Made by a program: the position numbers and the translations under genes. Below the pieces are notes generated by a model, which worked only from the letters and a program-made list of their open reading frames with translations, was not told the origin of the DNA and did no database searches. DNA of 64,000 bases, taken from NCBI GenBank assembly GCA_030068075.1, contig CM057826.1, forward strand, positions 94,601,804-94,665,803, given 5' to 3'. Below, piece by piece: positions 36,501 through 61,479 of this stretch. How positions within the stretch are numbered: the first letter of the stretch is position 1; every line of letters begins with the position of its first letter. This DNA comes from Paguma larvata. Taxonomy: Eukaryota; Chordata; Mammalia; Carnivora; Viverridae.

Positions 36501-39500
36501 TGTAATGAAAAGCATATGTGTAATAATTATGCATAAAGGTCAAAAGCGTTCATAAAACAGAATAATGGTTGCCAAGGGTTAGGGGCGGTTGAGGAAAGGA
36601 AATTGATAGGACTCTAAAATGTCACAGGAGGGAGACTTCTGTGGTGCTGGAACCATTCTGTGTCTTGATTGCAGTCATAGTTACAGGAATCGAGACATGT
36701 AATAAAATGACACGGCTCTATACCAAGACATACCCATGTCAGCTTCCTGGCTTTGACGTCATAATTACACTAGATTGATGTATGTAATCATTGCAGGAAA
36801 CTGGGTGAGGAGTACACAGGACCTCTCTGTACTCTCTGCAACTTCCTATAAGTCTATAGTTATTTCAGAATAAAGAGGTTTAAGTTTACAAAATCCTAAT
36901 AAAATGGTTGGTACACCAGAGTTATAAAGGGGTGTTTTGGGGTGCTTGGTTCTGTATTTTGCCTTTTGTCTCGTGTTACTTTTTCCATGTTAAAATCAGT
37001 TAAATATACCGTTGTTTTTTAAGTGCTTGTGTCTTTTCTTCATCAGTTATAGAAGCGAAAGTACTATTTATTTTGCCATGATTTTGTACCACCTGGATAT
37101 TTCTTTGCTTTTTTAGTATGTGCCCAGAATTGTGACATCTGCACAACAGAAAGCTGGAAGAACAATTACAGCCCGCATCACAGGGAGATGTGATTTCGCC
37201 TCAAAAAACAGAATTAGTAGCAGCTTAGCTATAATGGGAGTTTCTCCTCCCATGAGCTCAGTTGTTGTGGAAAAGCATCATCCAGTCACAGTGGTGAGTA
37301 CATGTATTTGATGATCTTTATCAAAAAATCTTTTTCCTGAGAGTTATGACTAATAAACACTTAAATTACATGTTGAGAAGATCACAATTCATGATGATTG
37401 TTACTTATTCTGCCTTTTATTATGATAGTCTTTACACAATTAGAATTATCAAACCTGGTCTCAATCTGCCTTTCCTCTTTTAGGAAATTAATTTTTTCTT
37501 CTCAAAAGTGTAAAAATTAGCAACACAGAAAGTAATCCATTCTGTAGGTGGCCAAAAGAAATATATAAATGACTTCTCATTAATTTTTTTTTTGGCATTT
37601 ATTTATATTTTCGAGAGAGAAAGAGAGACAGAGCATAAGCAGAGGAAGGGCAGAGAGAGAGGGAGACACAGAATCCGAAGCAGGCTCCAGGCTCTGAGCT
37701 GTCAGCACAGAGCCTGACGCGGGGCCCAAACCCATGAGCTAGATCATGACCTGAGCCGAAGTCGGACGTTCACCCGACTGAGCCACCCAGGCACCCTTGA
37801 TTTCTCATTAATTTAAAAAAAGAGACAAAAACTCTTTACTCATTACCTGCTGTTCATGTAGGTATTGGGTTAGAAGAAACACTTCCATATTTTTATAGTC
37901 TTTAATTTTTGTTCCTTTCTTTTTTTTTTAGTCTTCTTACCCTTTTTTTAATACAACTATCAGCATATTTGTAGTGTGGAAAAAATTCAGATTGCACTAG
38001 ATTCACGTGATATAAAGAAAAATGCCTAGAATTTAAGCAAAAATAAAAAAGCCTGAGTGAGTGCCTCACTGTTGCTACGTACTGCCTTTGTGATCATACA
38101 CAAATCAAGTAAAATATTGAACTTCCACTTCCTCTTGTGTAAAATGGGAGTGTTAAGGGTACTTAGCTCCTAGAGTTATTTTCTGGATTCAAAATTAACT
38201 GAGATAATGTGAAAATTGAATGAGATATATAAAGGCACTTTATAAACCATAAGCAGATTTAACTTAATAAAAATTACTAGAGAAAAGTACATGGGATACA
38301 TACAAATCAACAAATGTCACAAAAACTTTAATTTTTGAAAATTACAAGATCACATCCTTAAAGAGGAACAACAGTTGATTTTAAAAGAGAAAGAGAAATT
38401 CCCCTAAAATAATTTTCAGTGTTAGCACTGTCTACTTAATGTATCAAAGTTTTAGCAAAAATACATGTGGAACGATTTTACATCCTTTACTTCCTGGGCA
38501 CTAGATGGCCGCCAGATGATTACATTAAGGGAAGCTGGAATGATTCACTAAATTTAGCCTCAGGTAAAGAATGACCACGGTGAAGTGGAAGGCTGAGGAG
38601 GAGGCAACAAGTCCAGATAAGGATGTGGAGGGTGGATGGAGGTCTTAGCCTTCAGAGGCTGCAAAGGCTCTGAAAGTCCTTGGGCAGCCTCTCAGTTTAC
38701 TTTTGAATCTATGAGATCAGTAATCAGAAACGAGAAGAACTCATTTCTGTTTTTCTCAGCACATATGTGCATAGGGAGGGAGAGGGACTGTCCGTCTGAT
38801 AAAGAAGGTGTAAAGAAACCACACATATGCTTATTTTTAATTTAGGCAGCCTTTTGTTTTTGTACTAATGATAGGAATTCATATTCTACAGAAAAAAAAG
38901 GAAATAGTCTCAAAACCTGTTTCTGAGATTTCCCTCCCCAGCTGCCCTTAGCTGATTCACTACGCATAGTACTTCTCCAGTAATTGCTCGTGGAGGAGAC
39001 AGCCATCGACTGCTTCCACTGTCACCTAAGTGGTGTCATGTAACAGGCATCTTAGCAGTCCTCTGTACTATTTTTCATTTTATCCCCAAAATGAAAACCT
39101 GTAACTATTAGAAACAGTTATTCCTAATAAACCACTAGTCAGATTTCTGACACTTTAGCCCCATCTGCTGGATAATTGCTTGTTCCTGGTGCTACTTCAT
39201 TCCCTGCCATTTTTATACATCATGAAACCCGTTGTAAGGGGAATCTGTTTCTACATTCCCTTTTCCCACCCTCCCCAAAGATAAATAGTCCTTCTAACAG
39301 GGTCGAATTAGGCGGTTAGCATCTAAATTTTCATACTAGTTGGAAAAATCTCCATCTGTAATGGGTATACAGTTATTTAAGTACAAAGAAACATTTATAT
39401 AAAATACTTTTAAGACGGGGAATTTATCTAAAGCGTAACTCTTTTTTTTTTTTTTTAACGTTTTTATTTATTTTTGAGAGACATAGAGACAGAGTGTGAG

Positions 39501-40824
39501 CAGGGGAAGGGCAGAGAGAGAGGGAGATACAGAATCCGAAGCAGGCTCCAGGCTCTGATGAACCATCAGCACAGAGCCCGACGCGGGGCTCGAACTCACA
39601 GACCGTGAGATCATGACCTGAGCCAAAGTTGGCCGCCCAACCGACTGAGCCACCCAGGCGCCCCTAAAGCGTAACTCTTAAAACAGAATCTGTCGTGAAG
39701 ACCTTTAAGAGTTTTCACTCGTTTTTTTAAGTAAAAGCGGCATCATAGGGTTTTAAAATACATAATGAATGTTTTGATCAAATGTAAATAATTTTACTTG
39801 AAGGATTTTAAAGATGACTTTTCTCTGAGAAGGCCCTACTAGGAATCTCCATGTACTATTCAGGGAGTGGACTGCGGACTGGATAACAAGTCTACTGAGA
39901 AGCTGTATCCAGTAGAATATAGAATATCCTTGTACATTTTACATGTGTATACACGTAATATGTACTTATAGCCATATACGTACTTGCCCATATTCCAGGC
40001 ATAGATGGAGTCAGTCGTGCACTGACTCTGTTCATCAGTGGTTAGGTCCAAGATGTTCCCTGGAGTTGTGTGATAGTGTGGGTATCTTCCCAACGTGTGT
40101 CCTCGGCATCTAGTTATTTCTTTGTATAGAAAATCATAATCCACATTAAGGAGCACCAGGCCTCTGGAAAGATCTCCTCTTGTATGATCATAAAAGGTTT
40201 AGTCAGCTCCCAGGTGAACTGGGCTGAAATAGGAGAGATCTGCTTTGCTCTGATTTGAAGCAAGGACCGGACAGGGTTCCTCAGCGCTTTCCCCGAGTTT
40301 CCTGATTGAATTCCACAGGCTAACAGGTGCAGGGAGGAGAACACTGCTTGAAATGAAAGGAGGGCTTGGGGCTGACTCTTCTTCCAAACACCATAAAGTC
40401 CCTTTCTACAGTTGAGTCCTCTTTGAGGAAGGACTCCCATGACTGCTTTTGGGATCCCCTGGAATACAGGCTGATCAGAGGGTATTGAGCACATCAGTCT
40501 ACCTTATGGAGGAAGGACCATTGTTTGGTCCTTAATTGTTTTAATGGCCACTTCACCAGCTTATTTCATGTATCTCCAAGGTGCTTAACAAATGTTTGTT
40601 TGGTTAAATTATGTATAACGAAATGGTTTTTAATATGTGTCATTTTGTGGGGTTGTTAAAGCAGATTTTTACCTTTTCAGCAAACCATTCCTCAAGCTGC
40701 TGCTGCAAAATATCCCCGGACGATTCATCCTGAAAGTAGTACCTCAGTTTCTAGATCCCTCGGAACCAGGTCAACTCACACCCAGTCTCTCACAAGCATT
40801 CATTCCATAAAAGTGGTTGACTAA
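7986..40824 (+). CDS. POC5: POC5 centriolar protein (11 coding exons, spliced)
   Basis: POC5 builds the inner scaffold of the distal centriole, binds centrins and is needed for centriole elongation. Coding exons are 7986-8069, 14546-14687, 16628-16711, 19390-19595, 21237-21413, 23136-23240, 24341-24520, 26789-26942, 30287-30570, 37117-37293 and 40681-40824. All introns are GT-AG and the phases join to 1737 nt, giving 578 residues plus stop (human 575). The N-terminus reads [12 protein letters not shown] and the C-terminus HSIKVVD. Three Sfi1-like centrin-binding repeats are recognisable: around [11 protein letters not shown] (exon 6), [13 protein letters not shown] (exon 7) and [10 protein letters not shown] (exon 8). 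They are embedded in coiled-coil sequence through exon 9. Exon 10 encodes an alanine/proline-rich linker, and the serine-rich tail (exons 11-12) follows. No stop or frameshift is seen. The identification rests on recall of the human protein. Confidence 0.97.
8354..8398. repeat. Perfect 26 bp palindrome with an overlapping second inverted repeat
   Basis: Positions 8373-8398 form a perfect palindrome whose left arm is TTGAGATTTTCTT. An upstream 'ctcaagaa' (8354-8361) can also pair with 'ttcttgag' just before it, so two alternative hairpins share one arm. Confidence 0.9.
8630..8821 (-). mobile_element. SINEC
   Basis: Reverse copy with T-rich tail, 'tatttatttttgagagacag', and a head ending 'ccacccaggtgccc'. 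Moderately diverged. Confidence 0.93.
8886..9088 (-). mobile_element. SINEC, with target-site duplication
   Basis: Reverse copy flanked by 'tctagagtagattt' on both sides (about 8868 and 9088). It lies 65 bp from the previous SINE. Confidence 0.95.
9609..10275 (+). mobile_element. ERVL-class LTR (MLT2/MER21-like), family uncertain
   Basis: Recognised from 'tgttatgctaatgaggtgac', 'cctataataaacggataatg', 'gcaaattaatcaaacctggg' and 'gacagtgtccgaattgagtt'. The polyadenylation signal lies in the middle, as in these LTRs. No internal retroviral sequence adjoins it. The 73-codon frame at 9727 inside it is meaningless. Confidence 0.65.
11355..11513 (+). mobile_element. Older SINEC variant, with target-site duplication
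   Basis: The tRNA-like head 'ggttgagcgtccgactcttg' and 'gggattgagccctgcttggg' are followed by a CT-rich body and an A-rich tail. A perfect 15 bp duplication 'aagttaattgacctc' lies at 11340-11354 and 11514-11528. Confidence 0.9.
11555..11620 (-). mobile_element. MaLR-type LTR end fragment
   Basis: Only the terminal part is present, with 'actgtcataacaaaacacca' and 'gactgggtagcttaaacaac', before an L1 fragment takes over. Confidence 0.55.
11625..11745 (-). mobile_element. Carnivore L1 3' UTR fragment
   Basis: The words 'cgtagttaacatacagtgca' and 'cataacacccagtgctctta' (near match) are typical of the antisense L1 3' end in carnivores. Short and non-coding. Confidence 0.65.
12263..12345 (-). mobile_element. 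Old L1 3' UTR fragment
   Basis: The text 'gagtatagttgacacacact' followed by 'tacaacatagtgattcgac' is recognisable as old L1 3' sequence. Confidence 0.55.
13531..13734 (-). mobile_element. SINEC, with target-site duplication
   Basis: Reverse copy starting with a 19-base T run and ending 'ccacccaggtgccc'. The flanks 'gaaatgactcctt' repeat at 13520 and 13737. Confidence 0.95.
14546..14687 (+). CDS. POC5: POC5 exon 3 (residues 29-75 and first base of 76)
   Basis: The acceptor is 'acttctag' and the donor 'atcaag|gttatg'. It encodes [17 protein letters not shown], a conserved N-terminal POC5 motif, and ends in phase 1. Confidence 0.95.
14688..16624 (+). other. POC5: POC5 intron 3 (1.9 kb)
   Basis: No SINEC, coding exon or RNA gene is recognisable here. 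The short frames at 15757 and 15916-16243 have no family similarity that I can see. Confidence 0.7.
16625..16711 (+). CDS. POC5: POC5 exon 4 (residues 76-103), tandem NAGNAG acceptor
   Basis: The intron ends 'tttttcagcag|gaaat', so splicing can occur after 16624 or after 16627. The downstream site gives [10 protein letters not shown] and the upstream site adds one alanine codon. Both keep frame. The donor is 'agatg|gtatga', leaving phase 1. I use 16628 as the main start because it gives the peptide most like human POC5. Confidence 0.88.
17597..17809 (+). mobile_element. SINEC, with target-site duplication
   Basis: Forward copy with a diverged head 'gagtgcctgagtggcttagt' and a CT-rich body. 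The duplication 'aaaaatcaga' is at 17587 and 17810. Confidence 0.92.
18484..18706 (-). mobile_element. SINEC inside a MIR
   Basis: Reverse copy with a 20-base T run near 18507 and a head ending 'ccacccaggcccgcccc'. The flanking 'cttaaccctttct' is repeated on both sides. Confidence 0.92.
18707..18880 (+). mobile_element. MIR SINE remnant
   Basis: MIR words 'ctcactttcctcatcagtca', 'aatggaattaataatacct' and 'acatagtaagcacttagtaa' are in order. The upstream MIR part before 18484 is short. Confidence 0.75.
19045..19248 (+). mobile_element. SINEC, with target-site duplication
   Basis: Forward copy from 'ggggcacctgggtgg' to an A-rich tail. The duplication 'aagagtaagta' occurs at 19029 and 19249. 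Confidence 0.94.
19390..19595 (+). CDS. POC5: POC5 exon 5 (residues 104-172)
   Basis: The acceptor is 'cattccag' and the donor 'cttaag|gtatta'. It encodes the [19 protein letters not shown] segment and ends with [18 protein letters not shown], just before the first centrin-binding repeat. It completes codon 104 and leaves phase 0. Confidence 0.96.
19733..19905. mobile_element. MER5A-like DNA transposon remnant
   Basis: The words 'gatcatctggggatcctctt' and 'gatgatgcatttctcgcca' fit a MER5A-type element. Diverged, and orientation is not assigned. Confidence 0.55.
20209..20400 (+). mobile_element. SINEC
   Basis: Forward copy with a head deletion ('gggtgcctggctcagtgtta'), a long CT run at about 20334-20352 and an A-rich tail. 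The flanks 'tttaaaatata' and 'tttaaaaatata' look like a target-site duplication. Confidence 0.92.
21237..21413 (+). CDS. POC5: POC5 exon 6 (residues 173-231), first centrin-binding repeat
   Basis: The acceptor is 'atttttcag' and the donor 'gatgag|gtcttc'. It encodes [20 protein letters not shown], the tryptophan-containing centrin-binding helix, then a highly charged coiled coil rich in K and E. A 59-codon, phase-0 exon. Confidence 0.97.
21414..23135 (+). other. POC5: POC5 intron 6 (1.7 kb)
   Basis: Contains one SINEC (21842-22020). The remainder is A/T-rich unique sequence. The 123-codon frame from 21579 runs into the SINE and is not a gene. Confidence 0.8.
21842..22020 (-). mobile_element. 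SINEC
   Basis: Reverse copy, 'aagcttatttatttattttg' to 'ccacccaggcgcccc'. The central part is shortened. Confidence 0.93.
23136..23240 (+). CDS. POC5: POC5 exon 7 (residues 232-266), second centrin-binding repeat
   Basis: The acceptor is 'ctctttacag' and the donor 'aggat|gtaagt'. It encodes [20 protein letters not shown], containing the conserved aromatic-W-R core of a centrin-binding repeat. 35 codons, phase 0. Confidence 0.97.
23241..24340 (+). other. POC5: POC5 intron 7 (1.1 kb)
   Basis: Contains a MIR remnant near 24110-24270. Nothing else recognisable. Confidence 0.75.
24110..24275 (+). mobile_element. MIR SINE remnant
   Basis: MIR words 'agctgcgtgacctgggcggg', 'ttccttagcctctctaagcc' and 'cagatgagaatgatatgat' are in order. 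Confidence 0.75.
24341..24520 (+). CDS. POC5: POC5 exon 8 (residues 267-326), third centrin-binding repeat
   Basis: The acceptor is 'tttcatttag' and the donor 'gctgtg|gtaaac'. It encodes [20 protein letters not shown], the third centrin-binding repeat, and then [18 protein letters not shown]. 60 codons, phase 0. Confidence 0.97.
24521..26788 (+). other. POC5: POC5 intron 8 (2.3 kb), host of the EIF3F pseudogene
   Basis: Positions 24521-25556 hold unique sequence only. The second half is the processed pseudogene described separately. The acceptor before exon 9 is 'ccccttatttag'. Confidence 0.85.
25563..26693 (+). pseudogene. EIF3F: Processed pseudogene of EIF3F
   Basis: An intronless copy of the mRNA for translation initiation factor 3 subunit F. 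The 5' UTR end 'ctcgacaaaATGG' leads into [18 protein letters not shown], the proline/alanine-rich N-terminus of EIF3F (ATG at 25575). Later frames give [48 protein letters not shown] and [17 protein letters not shown], all from the MPN domain and C-terminal half. They lie in at least three frames, and the region between NPIHLTV and KTCFSP lacks segments normally present, so the copy is dead. A poly(A) signal (26651-26656) and an 18-base A tail (26676-26693) follow. A short duplication 'acttcaca' at 25557 and 26695 marks L1-type insertion. It lies sense to POC5. Confidence 0.95.
26789..26942 (+). CDS. POC5: POC5 exon 9 (residues 327-377), coiled coil
   Basis: The acceptor is 'cttatttag' and the donor 'atacag|gttagt'. 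It encodes [20 protein letters not shown], then [20 protein letters not shown], a very conserved POC5 helix. Ends in phase 1. Confidence 0.97.
27063..27307 (-). mobile_element. SINEC with an extended, composite 3' tail
   Basis: Reverse copy flanked by the perfect 11 bp duplication 'caggtactggt' (27052-27062 and 27308-27318). Between the usual A-rich tail and the duplication lie about 55 extra bases that include non-A text (read on the - strand 'ccttgaacaataaaaac'), so the inserted RNA extended beyond the normal SINE end. Confidence 0.93.
27780..27980 (+). mobile_element. MIR-like remnant
   Basis: The text 'gccccattttccttattggg', 'agaagataatataaatcttc' and 'ttgtggaaatgcagcgaaat' resembles MIR in order but is strongly diverged. 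Confidence 0.45.
28529..28741 (+). mobile_element. SINEC, with target-site duplication
   Basis: Forward copy from 'ggggcacctgggtggttcag'. The flanks 'agaacttcctacattca' (28512) and 'agaacctcctacattca' (28742) differ by one base. Confidence 0.95.
29272..29480 (+). mobile_element. SINEC, older variant
   Basis: Forward copy with head 'gagcgcctgggtgactcatt', an extra 'attgagattgagcgt' segment and the body 'catggagcctgtgtgggatc'. Flanked by 'aatgttcctg' and 'ggtgttcctg'. Confidence 0.9.
29613..29690. repeat. Unassigned repeat, copy A (pairs with 31664-31745)
   Basis: About 78 bases align directly to 31664-31745 with around eight substitutions and a 4-base gap ('acct' absent here). It fuses on its right to a SINEC 3' part. 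Confidence 0.7.
29691..29800 (+). mobile_element. SINEC 3' part, head missing
   Basis: Starts at 'gtccgtgagtttgagcccc' and lacks the normal head, which is replaced by the unassigned repeat. Ends with an A-rich tail. Confidence 0.85.
30287..30570 (+). CDS. POC5: POC5 exon 10 (residues 378-472), alanine/proline-rich linker
   Basis: The acceptor is 'gatcgatag' and the donor 'gaaatg|gttagt'. After [20 protein letters not shown] the exon becomes GC-rich and encodes runs of A, P, S, G and T, for example [17 protein letters not shown], ending [10 protein letters not shown]. This region is low-complexity and is the least conserved part of the protein; extra residues here may account for the longer total than human. 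Human scoliosis-linked alanine substitutions fall in the equivalent stretch (from memory). Confidence 0.93.
31329..31543 (-). mobile_element. SINEC, with target-site duplication
   Basis: Reverse full-length copy close to the consensus ('ggggctcgaactcacagacc'). The flanking 'ctatagggctttttaaaaa' (one T fewer on the left) is at 31311 and 31544. Young. Confidence 0.96.
31664..31745. repeat. Unassigned repeat, copy B (pairs with 29613-29690)
   Basis: Direct repeat of 29613-29690. On the - strand it reads as [20 protein letters not shown], then meets a 'cag|gtaaat' junction. I cannot assign it to a gene or a repeat family; an LTR fragment is possible. Confidence 0.65.
33070..33190 (-). mobile_element. 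MIR SINE remnant
   Basis: Reverse MIR text: 'ttcacaaatgaggaaactga' and 'gtgagtgacttgcctgtgga'. Confidence 0.75.
33434..33632 (+). mobile_element. SINEC (first of a head-to-tail pair)
   Basis: Forward copy, 'gggggcacctgggtggttct', moderately diverged, with a T-interrupted A tail. The next SINEC starts about 12 bp later. Confidence 0.93.
33644..33858 (+). mobile_element. SINEC (second of a head-to-tail pair)
   Basis: Forward copy closer to consensus. Flanked by 'ataagtcagtt' and 'aaaagtcaatt', an approximate duplication, so it inserted in or next to the tail of the older copy. Confidence 0.93.
34218..34276. repeat. Local direct duplication, copy 1 of 2
   Basis: About 58 bp around 'ttatttctttactgtagggt' and 'cactgaaggcat' recurs at 35153-35211 with about eight substitutions. 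The flanks are unrelated. Confidence 0.7.
34979..35050 (+). mobile_element. Extremely 5'-truncated L1 (72 bp) with target-site duplication
   Basis: Only the last L1 bases ('gatgagcactgggtgttata', 'ccaatttgacaataaatt') plus A-rich tail are present. The duplication 'aaatgcagat' flanks it at 34969-34978 and 35051-35060. Confidence 0.88.
35153..35211. repeat. Local direct duplication, copy 2 of 2
   Basis: Second copy of the 58 bp segment at 34218-34276, 935 bp away, same orientation. Confidence 0.7.
35709..35929 (+). mobile_element. SINEC
   Basis: Forward copy, 'ggggtgcctgaggggctcag', with an expanded C/T tract (35850-35900) and A tail. Flanks 'aaaactaag' and 'aaaactgag'. Confidence 0.93.
36540..36900 (+). 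mobile_element. Old L1 (L1M-type) 3' end
   Basis: The text 'gaataatggttgccaagggt' through 'cataattacactagattgat' to 'ttcagaataaagaggttta' is the classic 3' end of old L1 elements. No reading frame. The A/T-rich 35940-36540 may be more of the same element. Confidence 0.65.
37117..37293 (+). CDS. POC5: POC5 exon 11 (residues 473-531)
   Basis: The acceptor is 'gcttttttag' and the donor 'acagtg|gtgagt'. It encodes [20 protein letters not shown] and a serine-rich stretch ending EKHHPVTV, strongly conserved. 59 codons, phase 0. Confidence 0.97.
37587..37798 (-). mobile_element. SINEC, with target-site duplication
   Basis: Reverse copy. Flanks 'gacttctcattaattt' (37571) and 'gatttctcattaattt' (37799) differ by one base. 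Confidence 0.95.
38045..38290 (+). mobile_element. MIR SINE remnant
   Basis: MIR words 'cctcttgtgtaaaatgggag', 'tactgcctttgtgatcatac' and 'gagatatataaaggcacttt' are in order. Confidence 0.7.
39444..39664 (-). mobile_element. SINEC, young, perfect target-site duplication
   Basis: Reverse copy very close to consensus, flanked by the perfect 15-mer 'taaagcgtaactctt' (39429-39443 and 39665-39679). Confidence 0.97.
40681..40824 (+). CDS. POC5: POC5 last coding exon (residues 532-578 and stop)
   Basis: The acceptor is 'accttttcag'. It encodes [20 protein letters not shown], a serine/threonine-rich tail, and ends HSIKVVD with TAA at 40822-40824. Confidence 0.97.
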   Translation, partial: QTIPQAAAAKYPRTIHPESSTSVSRSLGTRSTHTQSLTSIHSIKVVD

Positions 40825-41203
40825 AATGAAAATGCACATATTGAGACCTTTTAATTCATCTGGTTTTACCAAGGATTAGAAGTCTCTAAGTTTTTAAAAT
40901 TTCATATTCTTAGAACATCATGGATACATCATGTTCATCTTTTCAAAATTCCAAGAGGCTTTTTCAAGCCACTCCATCCTTTGTAACTATATGTAGGATT
41001 ATTTTAATGTTATTTTTTTAATTTAAGCAATTAAGTAAAAATTTTTTAAATTAAAAATGACTTGATTTTTTAATAGGTTCAGCCTATCACTGATTACATC
41101 ATAAAAGCATATAAGTGTTCTTTTTTAATGTTATTTCCAAAAAGCTAAATCATTTCTAGTGTTACTAAGTAAACTTCGAGAACTTTCTTTAAAAAATTAT
41201 TAA

Positions 41204-41415
41204 GGGGCACCTGGGTGGCTCAGTTGGTTAAGCGTCTGACTTTGAGTCAGGTCATGATCTCTCAGTTTGTGAGTTCAAGTTCTGAGTTGGGTTGTGTGCT
41301 GACAACTTGGAGCCTGGAGGCCATTTTGAGTTCTGTGTCACCCTCTCTCTCTGCCCCTCCCCCACTCATATTTGGTCTCTCTCTCTCTCAAAAATAAACA
41401 TTAAAAAAATTTTTA
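41204..41415 (+). mobile_element. SINEC in the POC5 3' flank or UTR
   Basis: Forward copy 'ggggcacctgggtggctcag', 380 bp past the POC5 stop. It contributes an AATAAA. Confidence 0.94.
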
Positions 41416-42559
41416 ATTGTTAAAACTAATAGAAACTAAGGTATTTGTATTTTAAAATTAAAGGAGATAAAGACCAAGAGTAATACTGATACTTTATCAC
41501 AAAGTTTTTTGTGATTTTAGTGCATTAGTCTTCATTTTCCTAAGACTCTGACAATTTAAAAATGGGAAATGGTGAGACCTATCAAGAATTTTTAATGATA
41601 AAAGGATAAGATTTTTTTATAGCACAAAAACAGTCAGACATCAAAAAGAAATTTCCTATTAGAATGGTACTATTTCTGATGTTCTTTTTTGCCTTTTTGA
41701 AACTCTGAAGTGATGAACCCTTTTTCTCTCTGAACATCCAAACATCACCCTGTGAGGGTGATAGCACTGGGCAACTCAGCTAACCTTCTGGGCCTGGGCA
41801 GAGGCTCTTCGATGGCTGCCAGTAGGAAGAATCGGGGTGAAAGTGATCAAAGAAAACAAGACCAAGTTCCAGTGGTTTTATTGCTGGCTGACTTGGGTTA
41901 TCTTGGGCCAGACATTTAATTTCATGATCTGTGAAACACTGCAATCTAATTTCACAAAGTACTTTATGTTACATAAAAACAAGTATAAATTCTAAAGAAT
42001 GTGTCCAGCCTCGATTTTCGTATCTTTAACAGAAGTGAATGGACTTAATTCAAAGCCTCTTTCACTCGGAACGTGATCTAGCTCTATGCTCTAACATTAT
42101 TACAGGAAATAGTTTTTCTTATTGCTTCACGTTGTAATAGAACATGAGAATAAATGTGAGGTAGGCCAATATCCCATTTTCTAAAGGGCATACCAAGGCT
42201 TTTCTGAACTACAGAATTAAAGAATTCGAGTACTGTTTAGTATTAGATCCTTCTTATGCAACAGCGTCCTGAGTTCTGGCCCAGCTCCCACTGTGGTAAA
42301 CAGCTCCTCATGGGTTTCAGCAAACACAAACCAACAGCACCTCATCATGTGCTACCTGTACCATGGCCATGCTTTTCTCTGGACTTCCCCACGCACCTGA
42401 GAGGATCACAGGAGACCACAGGCTCCACTTGACGCCTACTCAGTGCGGCCCAGGATTAACACCCCACCTGGATAACAGATCACTTTTTCCTTTCTCCCCT
42501 GTATGAACTGCCGTGAGGTGTACTAGTCCGGCCCTTCACTGGCAGTCAACCTTCATCTT

Positions 42560-42730
42560 CAGCGCGGCAGCAGACAGAGACATTCCCCCATTTTATGGAG
42601 AAGGAAACTGAAGATCTGAGAAGCTGGATATTAGTATGCCCAAAGGCTCAGAGTTAGTAAGTAGAGAAACCATGATTAAAAACCATGCCTGTCTATTCTA
42701 AATCCCTTGGTTTTCCCCTATACCAGAATG
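42560..42730 (-). mobile_element. MIR SINE remnant
   Basis: Reverse MIR text: 'ttttatggagaaggaaactg' and 'cagagttagtaagtagagaa'. Confidence 0.7.
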
Positions 42731-42740
42731 CTGTTCCTAC

Positions 42741-42765
42741 CATCATGTTTTTTAAAAACATGATG
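42741..42765. repeat. Near-perfect 25 bp inverted repeat
   Basis: Arms 'catcatgttttt' and 'aaaaacatgatg' are separated by one base. It would form a hairpin in an ANKDD1B 3' UTR that reached this far. Confidence 0.85.
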
Positions 42766-43039
42766 AACAGAAACCTAGATTATGCTATCACATATTGTTG
42801 CATCAAATGGCAGAAATGCAAAAAATCAGATACCATTTGCTTTAAGCAAAAATAAAAAAAATTTTTGACCTTTCATTTCAGTAGGTGGAAAGTACTAATA
42901 CCATTTTTTCACCCGTCACCACCATCTTCATAGTTGAAAGGAAAATCAATACGACTGCTAGAATTTTATGGCATTAAAGAACTGAATGTGAAGGACAATG
43001 CTGAGTGGAAAACCAATTACATACAATTTCTTTAGGCAT

Positions 43040-60862
<17,823 letters not shown>

Positions 60863-61479
60863 TTAATTAATACAATGAAACATACGACTATTTACAAAAG
60901 AAAATCCAAGGCGTTTTTGATTGTTTTGAGGGCCTCTTTGGTTATTTCTAAGTGTTTCCCATAAAACAGAGTCTTAGGTAACACATGCCTCAAGCAAATC
61001 TTAATTAAATCCCTGTTTCCCCTAAGAAGTACAAAGTGGACAAGGGTTGAGTCTTCTCTCCATATACCCTGCGAACACCCACCCTGAGCCAAAATGGCTG
61101 ACTTGGTATTGGTCACAGGAAATGCCTCAACACCTGCTGCCCCTGACCGCTCACCTGCAGCTCTCCCTTCTGCCAGGTCTGGCTTCAGAGCTCAGCGTGA
61201 TTGCTACCCATGCGCACTGTTCCCTCATGGCCCCTTACTCAACTCCTTCAGTGCCTCTCTTTGCCTGGTACCAGTTGCCTCCTATCATTCCCTGTGCTCA
61301 AGTGGCTTCACTTACTGTGAACACTAGATGACAAAATTGCTCTTGACTTATCCTGCCATTCTCCAAAAAGACTTAGCATGGTGCTTTGCAATAGTATAAG
61401 GTTGATGGATAGTTGTTGACTGACTAATTTCTAAGATTGCTACAAAGTATTTCTAGGTTCACCAATCAAATAAAGTTCT

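Larger units (their letters stand above)
30571..37116 (+). other. POC5: POC5 intron 10 (6.5 kb)
   Basis: Contains SINECs (31329, 33434, 33644, 35709), copy B of the unassigned repeat, a MIR, a local 58 bp duplication (34218 and 35153), a very short L1 3' end (34979-35050) and an old L1 3' end (36540-36900). 31750-33060 shows nothing recognisable. Confidence 0.8.
37294..40680 (+). other. POC5: POC5 intron 11 (3.4 kb)
   Basis: Contains two SINECs (37587, 39444) and a MIR (38045-38290). 38300-39428 and 39680-40680 show only unique sequence. The 98- and 126-codon minus frames at 39860-40494 have no recognisable family. Confidence 0.8.
40825..43039. other. Converging 3' ends of POC5 (+) and ANKDD1B (-)
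   Basis: Between the two stop codons. For POC5 the candidate poly(A) signals are ATTAAA at 41050-41055, AATAAA at 41393-41398 (supplied by the SINEC tail) and AATAAA at 42149-42154. For ANKDD1B the first AATAAA on the - strand is at 41882-41877. Also present are a SINEC, MIR-like remnants (about 41860-41960 and 42560-42730) and a near-perfect hairpin at 42741-42765. Which sites are used cannot be told from sequence. Confidence 0.6.
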
